A DNA stretch of 64,000 bases, from NCBI RefSeq assembly GCF_001469165.1, contig NZ_JABX01000017.1, positions 1-64,000 of the forward strand, given 5' to 3'. Below, piece by piece: positions 7,621-15,977 of the stretch. A model generated the notes under the pieces. That model saw only the letters and a list, made by a program, of their open reading frames with translations, was not told where the DNA came from and did no database searches. Position numbers and translations under genes: made by a program. The DNA is from Thiohalocapsa sp. ML1. GTDB taxonomy: Bacteria > Pseudomonadota > Gammaproteobacteria > Chromatiales > Chromatiaceae. Numbering within the stretch: position 1 is the first letter of the stretch; the number at the start of each line of letters is the position of its first letter.

Positions 7621-8038
7621 GTTCGGTGCCATAAAGGACCTCGCGTTGCTGATGCCGGAACCATTCGCTATCCGCATGCAGAAAGAACGCGCGGTCCCGC
7701 TCCCGTTCAAACAGCCCCGGCTCGGCCTCGAACAGGCAAACCCCGGCGCGGAATACCTCGAAGCGCGTCACCGGCGACAGGCTTGGCTGCATCAGCAGCA
7801 GGTCCACCGGCCGCGGCGCCGCCAGTGCCTCCAACTCCGCCTGCCAGCGACCCTGCTCCAGCAGATCGGGCACCCCCGCCGGCAGCACCGCGAGGTCCAA
7901 GTCCCGGCCGCGGCCCGCGCGCGCAACGGAGCCGAACAGCACGACCAGACGCCAGCGATGCTGTTGGGCGAGGGCGGTGAGGCTGGCTCGGTCCAGGCCG
8001 GCAGGGAACCCCGACACCGCGGTTGCGGTGTCAGCCAT
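7613..8038 (-). CDS. mntA: MntA-like minimal nucleotidyltransferase antitoxin
   Basis: A 141-residue protein with the nucleotidyltransferase motif FGSVARAGRGRDLDLAV (GSX9DXD). MntA-type proteins AMPylate and silence HepT. It is immediately followed by hepT with an 8-bp overlap. The start at 8038 (MADTATAV) puts the motif near residues 33-50, as usual for the family. Confidence 0.88.
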   Translation of the reverse strand: MADTATAVSGFPAGLDRASLTALAQQHRWRLVVLFGSVARAGRGRDLDLAVLPAGVPDLLEQGRWQAELEALAAPRPVDLLLMQPSLSPVTRFEVFRAGVCLFEAEPGLFERERDRAFFLHADSEWFRHQQREVLYGTEHD

Positions 8039-8148
8039 AGTCGGAGGGTGGATGGCGGATCGGGACATCGAGGTTATCCAAGTGCGCTTCGCGGACGACG
8101 CCATAGCATGCAGCGGGAACACACTGCGTTCCGTAGCGCAGACCCGTA

Positions 8149-8688
8149 TCAGTGCATCCGCAACGGACCGAAATTGACATAGGTCCCCTGGTCGTGACCA
8201 TAAAGCATGACGCGACAACCGTTTGCGAATTCGGCGCCGATGAGAGCCGCAACGAAGGTCGGCCCCGCATGGAAATAATGCAACGTATCGGTGCCGTTGG
8301 CGTAGATCCGCGCCCCCGCGTCCCTGAGCTCTCGACGCAACTCCGGCAGATCGTCCGGCGTCAGATTCAAGTCGCGCCCGATCACGAAGATACGCTCCGT
8401 GGAGATCGCCGCCAGCCCGGGGTCGTGTTGAACATACTGCTCGACCGCAGGGCGAATGCTTCTCCCCGGCAAGAGGTCCAGGATCAGGATCGCCGGCCGT
8501 TCCCCGGGCCTGCGGCGAATCTCTTGGAACCAGCGCCGCTCGCGCCGACGTCGGCCGACGGTGACCTCCCACCAAGTCCCGAAGATCGGGAACGCCAGGA
8601 TAAGCCCGAGTACGATCCCAAGCGGGTCCAGGTAGGTATCGACGAAATGCTTGATGGCCTCAGCCCAGACGATAGCGGTATCCCACAT
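8149..8688 (-). CDS. Membrane-anchored SAVED/CARF-like nucleotide sensor
   Basis: A 179-residue protein. A hydrophobic helix at about 22-40 (PLGIVLGLILAFPIFGTWW) is followed by a basic cluster GRRRRERRW, consistent with a cytoplasmic C-terminal domain. That domain resembles the second half of SAVED domains: an IFVIGRDLN strand, then FHAGPTFVAALIGAEF and VMLYGHDQGTYVNFGPL at the C-terminus. SAVED and CARF domains bind cyclic oligonucleotides. At ~110 residues the sensor part is short for a full SAVED domain, so it may act as a dimer. It starts 4 bp after the Csx1-Csx16 stop codon. The family assignment is by motif resemblance only. Confidence 0.6.
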   Translation of the reverse strand: MWDTAIVWAEAIKHFVDTYLDPLGIVLGLILAFPIFGTWWEVTVGRRRRERRWFQEIRRRPGERPAILILDLLPGRSIRPAVEQYVQHDPGLAAISTERIFVIGRDLNLTPDDLPELRRELRDAGARIYANGTDTLHYFHAGPTFVAALIGAEFANGCRVMLYGHDQGTYVNFGPLRMH

Positions 8689-8692
8689 TGCG

Positions 8693-10255
8693 TCACTTCT
8701 CGCGTAAGACCCGAAACCCTTCGACCCGCGCCCCGAGCCGGCGCATATCCTCGGCGGTCAGATCCCTTCCACGCAGTTCCGGCGGCAGCGGAAGCGTCAA
8801 GTGCAGATAACGCCCCCCGCGGGCGCAGACATCTGCAGCGAGGTTCACCGGCAGGGATCCGATGACGGTGTCGCCGGGCTGGATGGTGTCGGCTTCGAGA
8901 TGCTCGATCAGCTCGTCCACCACGATGCCCTCCGCGCGCGCCCAATCGCGTGCGCCGGGGTGTCGGGTGACGAAGTACGTCCTAGCGGACTGCGCAGCGT
9001 CGACCCAAGCACATGGCAAACTCCCCGCGTCCAATTTGGACTCGAACTCCTCGGCGAGTCGATGCAATTGCTCTCTGATCGTTCGAGGCGGGAGGGGCCG
9101 TGACCGGAAGCCGGCGTGCTCGATGTCGTTGCGCACGTCCGCGATACTCTTGGCCGCCGCCTCAAGCCGATTGAACCGCTCCTCTGCGCGCGTGCGTGCC
9201 GACTTGTCGAACCCCTGCTCATCGCCCGGGACGGTCGCACCGGGCTCCGCGTAAGCGGTGACCCAAGCCTCTCGGAGCGCGGCGGCACCCTCGGCCACAC
9301 GCCCGAAACGCAAGTACAGCTTGACCAGATCGGCGAGCGCCCGTTGACCAGCTGGATCCCGCAGGTCGGCATAGCTGCCAGACAACGGACGCGCCATCGC
9401 TGCGATCTCGTCCAACAGCGGCGCCAACGGCGGGGCGACTTCGCCGACCTCGGTGCGACTGGACTCGATGTTGCGCAGGAGCTCGTCGGCGCAGGAGCCC
9501 TTGCCACCGCCGCTGCACCGCGGCTTGCCGAGCAGCAGCTCGCCGAAGCGCAAGGTTGCAAAGGCTTCACCGAACCCCCGCAAGGCTCGGGCGAGTTTCT
9601 CCAGCTCGGGACGTGGCCCTTGCTTCCCGCCCGCGGCCCAATCCCGCGCCAACCTCCGACCGAGGGCGTCCGCGAGCGCGGCGACGCCGGCGGCATCCCC
9701 CGTCGAGACCAGACGTTGGAGCGCGTTGCTCCAATCGATCAGATCGGAAAAGGTCGTCAGATCCCAGATCGGCGTGACGTTGGTTTCGGGGTCGCGCGCT
9801 TCCCAGGCGCCGTAGACTACCCGCAAGTCCTCGGGCCCCCGACCGAGGGCGCGCACATAGGCGATCACGGCTGCGGCGAAGAACGGCTGCGCTCGAAAGC
9901 CGTGAGTGATATCGAAAAGAACCGGACGTTCCGCACGCGCCTCCAAGTTTTCTCTTATCCGATCAAAAGCATCCCAAAGCTCTGCGGATCGTTGTCCGCT
10001 TGGTAGAGACTCGAAGCGAGGCTCAGGGATGGCAGTTGCGGTGAATGCGTTGCGCAGCAGAGTACCGTTCTTCGTCTCCGCTTCCTTGGTGGCGAACACA
10101 ACGACTTCGTTCGCAGCATACAGCCGTGCCAGGGCAACGGCGACGAATGGCGTTTCAATCGTTGCAGTCAAGTCTGCGGACAAGGCATAGCAGGTCGGCT
10201 TGTAATCGCCGGTGCCGAGAAACGAGAAAATAACAGGCCCTAGTTCAGCGGGCAT
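8693..10255 (-). CDS. csx1: Csx1 (CARF-HEPN) fused to Csx16
   Basis: A 520-residue fusion. Residues ~5-180 form a CARF domain of the Csx1/TM1812 type (FSFLGTGDYKPTCY at the start; LFDITHGFRAQPFF near 113-126). Residues ~180-410 are helical, with the HEPN RX4H motif RNDIEH at about 375-380, typical of a cyclic-oligoadenylate-activated ribonuclease. Residues ~424-520 match Csx16 (TYFVTRHPGARDWA, GDTVIGSLPVNLAADVCARG, YLHLTLPLPPELRG), a small CRISPR-associated family regarded as ring-nuclease-like. The start at 10255 has a GGAGG site. The fusion would join an effector to its own off-switch. No stop or frameshift separates the two parts. Confidence 0.88.
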   Translation of the reverse strand: MPAELGPVIFSFLGTGDYKPTCYALSADLTATIETPFVAVALARLYAANEVVVFATKEAETKNGTLLRNAFTATAIPEPRFESLPSGQRSAELWDAFDRIRENLEARAERPVLFDITHGFRAQPFFAAAVIAYVRALGRGPEDLRVVYGAWEARDPETNVTPIWDLTTFSDLIDWSNALQRLVSTGDAAGVAALADALGRRLARDWAAGGKQGPRPELEKLARALRGFGEAFATLRFGELLLGKPRCSGGGKGSCADELLRNIESSRTEVGEVAPPLAPLLDEIAAMARPLSGSYADLRDPAGQRALADLVKLYLRFGRVAEGAAALREAWVTAYAEPGATVPGDEQGFDKSARTRAEERFNRLEAAAKSIADVRNDIEHAGFRSRPLPPRTIREQLHRLAEEFESKLDAGSLPCAWVDAAQSARTYFVTRHPGARDWARAEGIVVDELIEHLEADTIQPGDTVIGSLPVNLAADVCARGGRYLHLTLPLPPELRGRDLTAEDMRRLGARVEGFRVLREK

Positions 10256-10302
10256 CCAATTCCTCCATTGCATTGAGAGGTCCACCCCATCGGCGGACTT
10301 GC

Positions 10303-11331
10303 TCAGTCCGGCGGCGCATAGATTGCCTTGGCCAACCGGGCAGACTTGCCGGATGGGTCTTCCCACCAGTCGCGCGCCTGCCAGCGGGCGCGGATATCGG
10401 CCAGGGCGCGGGCCTTGAGGTCCGGGTCGTCGATCGCCTGCCAGCGCTCGGCCAGCCCCTTGCCGCGAAGAACTTCGTCCTCCTTGGAGCGATTGGCCTG
10501 CACCAGCGCGATAATCGTCTCATCGACCCAAGGGCAGCGCCCACAGCCGGCGTCATCGCCGCCAGCCGCGCCGACGAAGTAGCCGTAGCCGGCGCGACGC
10601 TTGGCGCCGATGCCCGCTTCCACGAGCGTCGATCGCAGCATGGCCTCGGCCAGATGCATCCAGGCTGGCGGGCCTTCAATCGCGAACAGGAAGGCCCCTT
10701 GCACCGCGATTTGGGCGTTGGGCACCGGGCTATCGAGATCGCTCGCGGGCACTTCACCCTCCTTGCCGTAGTAATCCAGATGGTGGGTGGTGACCACCTC
10801 CTGCACCATCGGGGATGCTGCGGAGCCGGGCACCCACCAGGCATCGTGGAAGGTGTAGACGCCGGCCAACCCAACGGGATGCGCCGTAGACGGCTCAGCG
10901 CCGAACAGATCGTTGCAGATCTCCGCGTGTACCTTGCCGAATGGGCTGGCGCGGACATGTGCGGCGACGGCGCCCTTGATGCTCGATCCCATCAGGTAGG
11001 GCATGCCATAGCTGTGATGGATGGCACAGCCGGTCTCCAACATGCCGCCGGCGGTGAGCCCGATGAAGAGCCGCGATTCCAGCGTCAACTCGATGACCCG
11101 AAAACGCAGGCCCTCTCGGCGTACCAGGTCGCTCCAGCGTTGGTAGGCGTTGACGTAGAAGGTACTCGGTGGGACGGCGCAAATCCGCTGGATGTGGCCG
11201 GTTTTGCGCACGCGCCCAGCCTCGGTCTCGTTGTCGTAGTCCTGATAACCCCTTTGGATCAACAACCCCGCATGGGCATCCCGCGCCCGCGTATAGGCAT
11301 TGCGGAGGTCATTGCGGATGAGGGCGGTCAT
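10303..11331 (-). CDS. cmr6: Cmr6, RAMP subunit of the type III-B complex
   Basis: A 342-residue RAMP-fold protein, the head-end subunit of the Cmr effector. Visible RAMP features are GLTAGGMLETGCAIHHSYG with the following PYLMGSSIKGAVAAHVR, and the glycine-rich loop AGIGAKRRAGYGYF near the C-terminus. The ATG overlaps the cmr5 stop as ATGA, so the two are translationally coupled. Confidence 0.93.
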   Translation of the reverse strand: MTALIRNDLRNAYTRARDAHAGLLIQRGYQDYDNETEAGRVRKTGHIQRICAVPPSTFYVNAYQRWSDLVRREGLRFRVIELTLESRLFIGLTAGGMLETGCAIHHSYGMPYLMGSSIKGAVAAHVRASPFGKVHAEICNDLFGAEPSTAHPVGLAGVYTFHDAWWVPGSAASPMVQEVVTTHHLDYYGKEGEVPASDLDSPVPNAQIAVQGAFLFAIEGPPAWMHLAEAMLRSTLVEAGIGAKRRAGYGYFVGAAGGDDAGCGRCPWVDETIIALVQANRSKEDEVLRGKGLAERWQAIDDPDLKARALADIRARWQARDWWEDPSGKSARLAKAIYAPPD

Positions 11332-11771
11332 TGGCCAGCCTCCTCGGTGGCGCCTTCCTCACCGCTCTTTTCGGCCCGGGCCTCCGCGAGGGTGTCGCCC
11401 GTCGCTGTGATGCCGAGCTCGCCCTGTACGTAGCGCTTCATCCAGGCGGCGGCATCCAGGGCGTGGCGGGTGAGCTGCATGGTCCGAGACAAGTCCGCCG
11501 CAATGATCTCGCTGTGGAAGCTACGGGCGTCCGCGGCATTTGTGGACCCGCCTTGCCGCAGCACGGCGAGCAGATCATTCAATACGGCCAGATGCTCATT
11601 CTCGCCTTTGGCGAGCAGGAAGCCGCTGGCCTGGGCGAGGCCGTTCTGGAGGATCAGCACGGGCAGCTTGTGCGTTAAGGCGCCGTACTGCTTCTTGAAG
11701 GATTCGCCGGTACGGGCGCTCACGCTTTCGAACGCGGCCACGGCGACAAGGTGTGAGCGAATCGCGGTCAT
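11328..11771 (-). CDS. cmr5: Cmr5, small helical subunit
   Basis: A 147-residue helical protein matching Cmr5, the small subunit that packs along the Cmr4 backbone. The conserved-looking helix YGALTHKLPVLILQNGLAQASGFLLAKG is split across residues ~29-56. The Glu/Ala-rich last ~25 residues are extra. It lies between cmr4 (12-bp gap) and cmr6 (ATGA overlap). Confidence 0.9.
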   Translation of the reverse strand: MTAIRSHLVAVAAFESVSARTGESFKKQYGALTHKLPVLILQNGLAQASGFLLAKGENEHLAVLNDLLAVLRQGGSTNAADARSFHSEIIAADLSRTMQLTRHALDAAAWMKRYVQGELGITATGDTLAEARAEKSGEEGATEEAGQ

Positions 11772-11783
11772 CTGTCTGCCCTC

Positions 11784-12674
11784 CTAGATATACAGCCGCA
11801 CAAGGCCGCGGCCGACGCCGGCCTTGCCGCCGAGTTGAAGCAGCCTACCGTCGGCAGGCAGGAGTCGCGCCAATTCCTCGGCGGTACGCCTCTTCTTGCT
11901 TTCCGTGTTCATGGAGCCCGCGAGCGCGTAGACGCCCCAAAGGATGGTCTCGGCCGGGAGATTCTCCTCGTACCAGAGAGCGCCCTTTCTCACGACGCCG
12001 GTCCGGTCATCAATGGCGATGCGCGCGCGCAACTCGGTGGCGGTCTCCGACAGATAGCTCAGTACGTCGTCGGGCACGATGGCGAAACGCGCAATCAGGT
12101 CCGCTTGGGCGGTGCTGTCCGCGGCGTAGACCTGCTCCGCGATGCACTTGGCCCACGCGGTGGTGTCGGCGTTCTGGCCCGCCGTGAGGTCGAGGTCCTC
12201 CAGTACGAGTGTGCTGCCCATCAGGTTGACAGAGCCTTCCGCCACGAGGGCGTCGCTACTGCTGGCTGGCGTCGGCAGACCCGCGGGCAGACCGCGTCCG
12301 GTCATGCCGAGGTCGTGCGCATAGCGCGCCAGGATGAACGGAGATGTCACGTAGCAAAGCACACCGGCCAGGGCGCGCACCGGCAGGCAGAGCAGATGGG
12401 CATCGCCGATCGCCAGCGCCCCGGCAAAGGCCTTCTCGTTCTCGACGATCGCTTTCGGGCCGAACAGATCCGCGACCACCTCCGCATCTCTGCCGTCGCC
12501 GTCTCGCTTCGGGGTTAGCTCCTCGCGAAGCACTCCACGAATTGAGGAGCCTGGCACCAGCGGCAGCCTGGTGGCGCGGGCGCGCGCGATCGGCAGGTCC
12601 ACGACGCCGACCGATTGGCCGGTGCCGCAATGCAGCGCGGAGAGGGCTTGGAGATGAAAGAGTCGTGCTTGCAT
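11784..12674 (-). CDS. cmr4: Cmr4, RNA-cleaving backbone subunit
   Basis: A 296-residue RAMP protein forming the helical backbone that cuts target RNA at 6-nt intervals. The N-terminal HCGTGQSVGVVDLPIAR and LPLVPGSSIRGVLR segments are diagnostic. D26 in VVDLPIAR corresponds to the catalytic aspartate, so target RNA cleavage should be retained. The C-terminal glycine-rich LGGKAGVGRGL is the RAMP loop. The start at 12674 opens MQARLFHLQALSALH. Confidence 0.94.
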   Translation of the reverse strand: MQARLFHLQALSALHCGTGQSVGVVDLPIARARATRLPLVPGSSIRGVLREELTPKRDGDGRDAEVVADLFGPKAIVENEKAFAGALAIGDAHLLCLPVRALAGVLCYVTSPFILARYAHDLGMTGRGLPAGLPTPASSSDALVAEGSVNLMGSTLVLEDLDLTAGQNADTTAWAKCIAEQVYAADSTAQADLIARFAIVPDDVLSYLSETATELRARIAIDDRTGVVRKGALWYEENLPAETILWGVYALAGSMNTESKKRRTAEELARLLPADGRLLQLGGKAGVGRGLVRLYI

Positions 12675-12685
12675 GGTGTCGTCCC

Positions 12686-14080
12686 TCACGCGGGAGTGTT
12701 TCGTTGGGTTTTGCCGTCGCCGAGGCTCCAGGGCGCGGGCAAGGCCAAGCCGAAGCCGTCGCGACAGTCTTGCTCGTTGTCGCAGACGCTCCGAAGCCAC
12801 AGGGCCGCGAGGTCGGAGTCGGTCACCTTCTCGGGCTCCGCCAGCGCGAACCAATACACAGCGCCAGCCGGGACCAGCTTGCGGCCGGCGCGCGGCTTCT
12901 GCTTGGCCAGGTCCCAGCCGGAGTGAGGCTGCCAGCGCCCGAGCGCGGCGGCGCAGAGCACAAGCTCGGGTGCGGCCAGGCCAGTCGGGGCGCCGACGAG
13001 CCGGGATGCGTGCGCGCCCTCGGCAGCTTTAGCGAGCCAGCCCGGCCGATAGCCCGCGGAGAACAGCCCGGGCGTCAGCAGCGTGAGGCTAAGCCCGCCG
13101 GCTGCGCGGATCGCCGCGGCCCAGCCGGGCGGCATAGCGGGCCATGCCGCCGTCGGGCGCGGTTCGATGCGCGCCAGCCGGCGCTCGCCGCCGAGGTGCG
13201 CCAGCGCTGCCCCGAGCGGGCGCTCCAGCCGGATCAGCAGGCGAAAATCGCTGCCTGGGTCGTCTTTGATACCTTGCGGTGAGGACAGGTCGAGCCCCTC
13301 GGTCTGGAAGAGCTGACCGGTCTTCGCCGCGTAGGTGGTCGGCTCGATGGCGACGTGGGTGCGGCGGTCCCCGTCCGGCGGCGACCAGCCTTGCTCTTCC
13401 AGTTGCGCGAAGCTCAACTCATGGCGCTCACGAAAGGCGATCAGGTCCTCCCATGCCCACCAGGCAGGACCTTTGATCTCCTTGCCCTCGCTGTCCTCGC
13501 TGAGACTGACCGGCAGCAGACCGTCGGGCAGGTCCGCCCCGCAGCCTTCGGCGAAGGGCCCGGGCTCCGCGCGCAGACAGCGCTGCGCGTCGTCGATGTT
13601 GAAGTAAAGGGCATCCGCGGGTCGCGGGGCGAACAGACACAAGCTGCCATCCGGGGCAGGCCGCGCGAGCAGCGGGCCATGCAGGCCGATCTCCATCAAC
13701 GCGTCGCTGAAGGGGCTGTTCGTCTCCCGAGCCCAGGCGGTGCGCAGGCAACCGGCGACAGTGGACGGCGGCGGAAAGCGCGCGCTGTCCGGGCCGGCCT
13801 GGTCGTCGAACGGACGGCCGGAGCGGCTGATGATCGGCGCCAGCGGCAGCAGGGTCACGACCGGGCTCGGTTCGGCCTGTTCCGGGAGCCGCATCGCCGC
13901 TCGGTCCTTCGCGGCCGTCGATGCCTTTGCACCAGCCGGCGCGGAAGCGGCCTTCGGTTGGCCAAGTTCCGGCACAACGCTGCCGGCGGTCGCCGCCTTC
14001 GTTGCCGCAGCAAAGCCCGATGCTGGGGGCGTTGGTTGCTTGCGGTACTTGGGTGGAGGCTGTTTGTGCTTCTTAGCCAT
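12686..14080 (-). CDS. cmr3: Cmr3 with low-complexity N-terminal extension
   Basis: A 464-residue RAMP subunit that binds the 5' handle end of the crRNA next to Cas10. Family-like segments include PLAPIISRSGRPFDD, FPPPSTVAGCLRTAWAR and LLTPGLFSAGYRPGWL. The first ~75 residues are a Lys/Pro/Ala-rich extension that is probably disordered and unusual for Cmr3. The ATG at 14080 overlaps the cmr2 stop by 8 bp. A start further in, after the extension, is possible but lacks a better ribosome site. Confidence 0.9.
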   Translation of the reverse strand: MAKKHKQPPPKYRKQPTPPASGFAAATKAATAGSVVPELGQPKAASAPAGAKASTAAKDRAAMRLPEQAEPSPVVTLLPLAPIISRSGRPFDDQAGPDSARFPPPSTVAGCLRTAWARETNSPFSDALMEIGLHGPLLARPAPDGSLCLFAPRPADALYFNIDDAQRCLRAEPGPFAEGCGADLPDGLLPVSLSEDSEGKEIKGPAWWAWEDLIAFRERHELSFAQLEEQGWSPPDGDRRTHVAIEPTTYAAKTGQLFQTEGLDLSSPQGIKDDPGSDFRLLIRLERPLGAALAHLGGERRLARIEPRPTAAWPAMPPGWAAAIRAAGGLSLTLLTPGLFSAGYRPGWLAKAAEGAHASRLVGAPTGLAAPELVLCAAALGRWQPHSGWDLAKQKPRAGRKLVPAGAVYWFALAEPEKVTDSDLAALWLRSVCDNEQDCRDGFGLALPAPWSLGDGKTQRNTPA

Positions 14081-15974
14081 CCTCGTTGTCTCCCACATCG
14101 GCCGCGGTACGCGCGGCAAGCCATCGGGCGATGATCAGCGTGTCGGCGAGCCGGCCGATTCCCATCGAGGCGGCGCGCTCGGCGAGCATGTCGATCAAGT
14201 CCGGCGCGATCTCTTTCTCTCCTGCCTCGGTGCGGGCGCGCGCGAGTACGCGTCGGGTCTCGGCCGCCCGCATGCCCGCCAGTGTCCGCGAGCGCTCGGC
14301 TTTGTCCGCATCGGACTCACCCTCGGCGACCCACTTGTCCAGCCCTTTCAGTCGATCGGCGACGGCGCGCAGGTCGTAGGCGATGCGGCTCGGCAGCGCG
14401 CGGTCGGCGAAGGCTTGTTTAAGCTTCTTCAAATCTGGCAGCGCGGTGGGATGGTCCCAGCGGGAGCGCCAGCCGTATTCGGCACCGGAGCGAATCCCAA
14501 GCCGAATGGCGAGGGCGTTGCGCGTCTCGTCTGTTCCAAGTGCGTTGCCCTTGGCCTCCTTCTCTGCGCCCTCCGCGCGTTGCCGTAGCGAGCCGAGCGG
14601 CTCCATCACGTGGCCGATGCCGAGACCGACCGACAGGCTCGGTCTTTCGGCAGGCGCGATCCCGAGCGTGTCGGCGATGCTGTTTAGGGCGGTGGCAAAA
14701 CACCGCCGCAGCTCATCGGCGGCATCGACGGACTGCTGCAACGGGAGCATCGCCAGCACATCATCGCCACCGGAGTAGATTGCATGGCCTCGATACTTGC
14801 GCACGATGGCCGGCACGGCATCGGCGAAACCGGAAAGGGCCTTAGAGATAGCGCGGGCGTGCTCCGATTCGACCGCTTTCGACAGCAGCGCCCCCATTCG
14901 ATCACCGTCCGCTTTAAGAATGACGCCATAGGGCACCGGGCCGGCGATTGCAGTACCGCTGGCATCGACCTTCTCGGCAATGGCCTTGAGCGTACCGTTG
15001 AGCCCACCCAAATGCCGCTTTTCTGTCTCGGTCAGGTCCCTGCGCTGCCTTGCATTGTCCAGGCGGAAGCGGTACAGCAACTCGCCATCGACGGGAAGAC
15101 CGTCGTAGATGTGGTTGCCGCAGACGAAGGTCGCGAGGTCGCTGTCGTCGCGGGCGAGGGGCTCATAGTCGCGACGAATCGCCTGCCGCTGCTCCTCGGT
15201 CAATGACTGCACCCAGGCATCGGCGGCCACGCGGGCATACGCGGTGAACTGCTCCGGATCGCCCGCGAGGCGCTTGGCGACGCCGAGTGCATCCAACTGC
15301 TCGTTGCCCGCGAGCCGGAGCTTGCGCATCGGACCGCGATACATGGGGTCATCACGCTCCGCGCGCTTCAATTTGAGTACGGATTCTCGCGCGGCGTCCA
15401 GTGAAGACTTCGGGATGCCGTAACCAAGCGCGTCGTGCGGGGCTGTGGCCGCCGGGCGGAAGTGCCGCGTCGCCTTGCGCGCGGCATGCAGACCACCGAG
15501 GCGCTTCGAGGCGGCACCGTAGGTCTCGCCGGGGCGCATGACCGTCCAGGCCGAGTAGCACTCCAGGATGTCGCCGATCTGCTTGTCCCAGAGGTCTTCA
15601 TGTAAAGGTAGCTTGTCTCCCAGCTTGTCCTTCCCAATAAGGCAAAGCCGGGCAATACGCTCTTCCGCTGCACCCTTGGCGCGCTCGCACAGCCGGGAGA
15701 TCTTTTCGGGATCATCCGCGTCGATGGAAGCGCGAATGATATTGGACGTGTTCGCGATGTCGCCGGGTGTGTCGCGCGGCCTCAAGTCTTCGGCCGGGTT
15801 GTCCGTGAACGGGAAGATCAGGCTGCCGGGTTGTGCCGCATGTAATTCCAATGCCGCCGCCTTCGACGCCTCCGACAGCAACCAGGACCCGCACCAGAGA
15901 TCGCGCGTGCGCCGCGCGGCCTCGATGAGACTTTGCACCGGCCCCAACGAAAGGGCAATCAGGTAGGTCGACAT
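14073..15974 (-). CDS. cmr2: Cmr2/Cas10 without an HD domain
   Basis: A 633-residue large subunit of the Cmr complex. It begins directly with the palm-type YLIALSLGPVQSLIEAARRTRDLW segment (over residues 4-27), so the N-terminal HD DNase domain found in many Cas10 proteins is absent. The cyclase motif GGDD is intact at 402-405 (YSGGDDVLA), with a preceding KADGDRMGALLSKA palm element. It should therefore make cyclic oligoadenylates but not cut DNA through an HD site. This fits the many CARF/SAVED genes downstream. It starts 3 bp after the cmr1 stop. Confidence 0.95.
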   Translation of the reverse strand: MSTYLIALSLGPVQSLIEAARRTRDLWCGSWLLSEASKAAALELHAAQPGSLIFPFTDNPAEDLRPRDTPGDIANTSNIIRASIDADDPEKISRLCERAKGAAEERIARLCLIGKDKLGDKLPLHEDLWDKQIGDILECYSAWTVMRPGETYGAASKRLGGLHAARKATRHFRPAATAPHDALGYGIPKSSLDAARESVLKLKRAERDDPMYRGPMRKLRLAGNEQLDALGVAKRLAGDPEQFTAYARVAADAWVQSLTEEQRQAIRRDYEPLARDDSDLATFVCGNHIYDGLPVDGELLYRFRLDNARQRRDLTETEKRHLGGLNGTLKAIAEKVDASGTAIAGPVPYGVILKADGDRMGALLSKAVESEHARAISKALSGFADAVPAIVRKYRGHAIYSGGDDVLAMLPLQQSVDAADELRRCFATALNSIADTLGIAPAERPSLSVGLGIGHVMEPLGSLRQRAEGAEKEAKGNALGTDETRNALAIRLGIRSGAEYGWRSRWDHPTALPDLKKLKQAFADRALPSRIAYDLRAVADRLKGLDKWVAEGESDADKAERSRTLAGMRAAETRRVLARARTEAGEKEIAPDLIDMLAERAASMGIGRLADTLIIARWLAARTAADVGDNEDG

Positions 15975-15977
15975 GGG

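Noticed and set aside
14073-15974. Cas10 truncated by loss of its 5' end
   Set aside because: The protein begins cleanly with the palm segment 3 bp after cmr1. HD-less Cmr2 is a known form, so this is not a broken gene.
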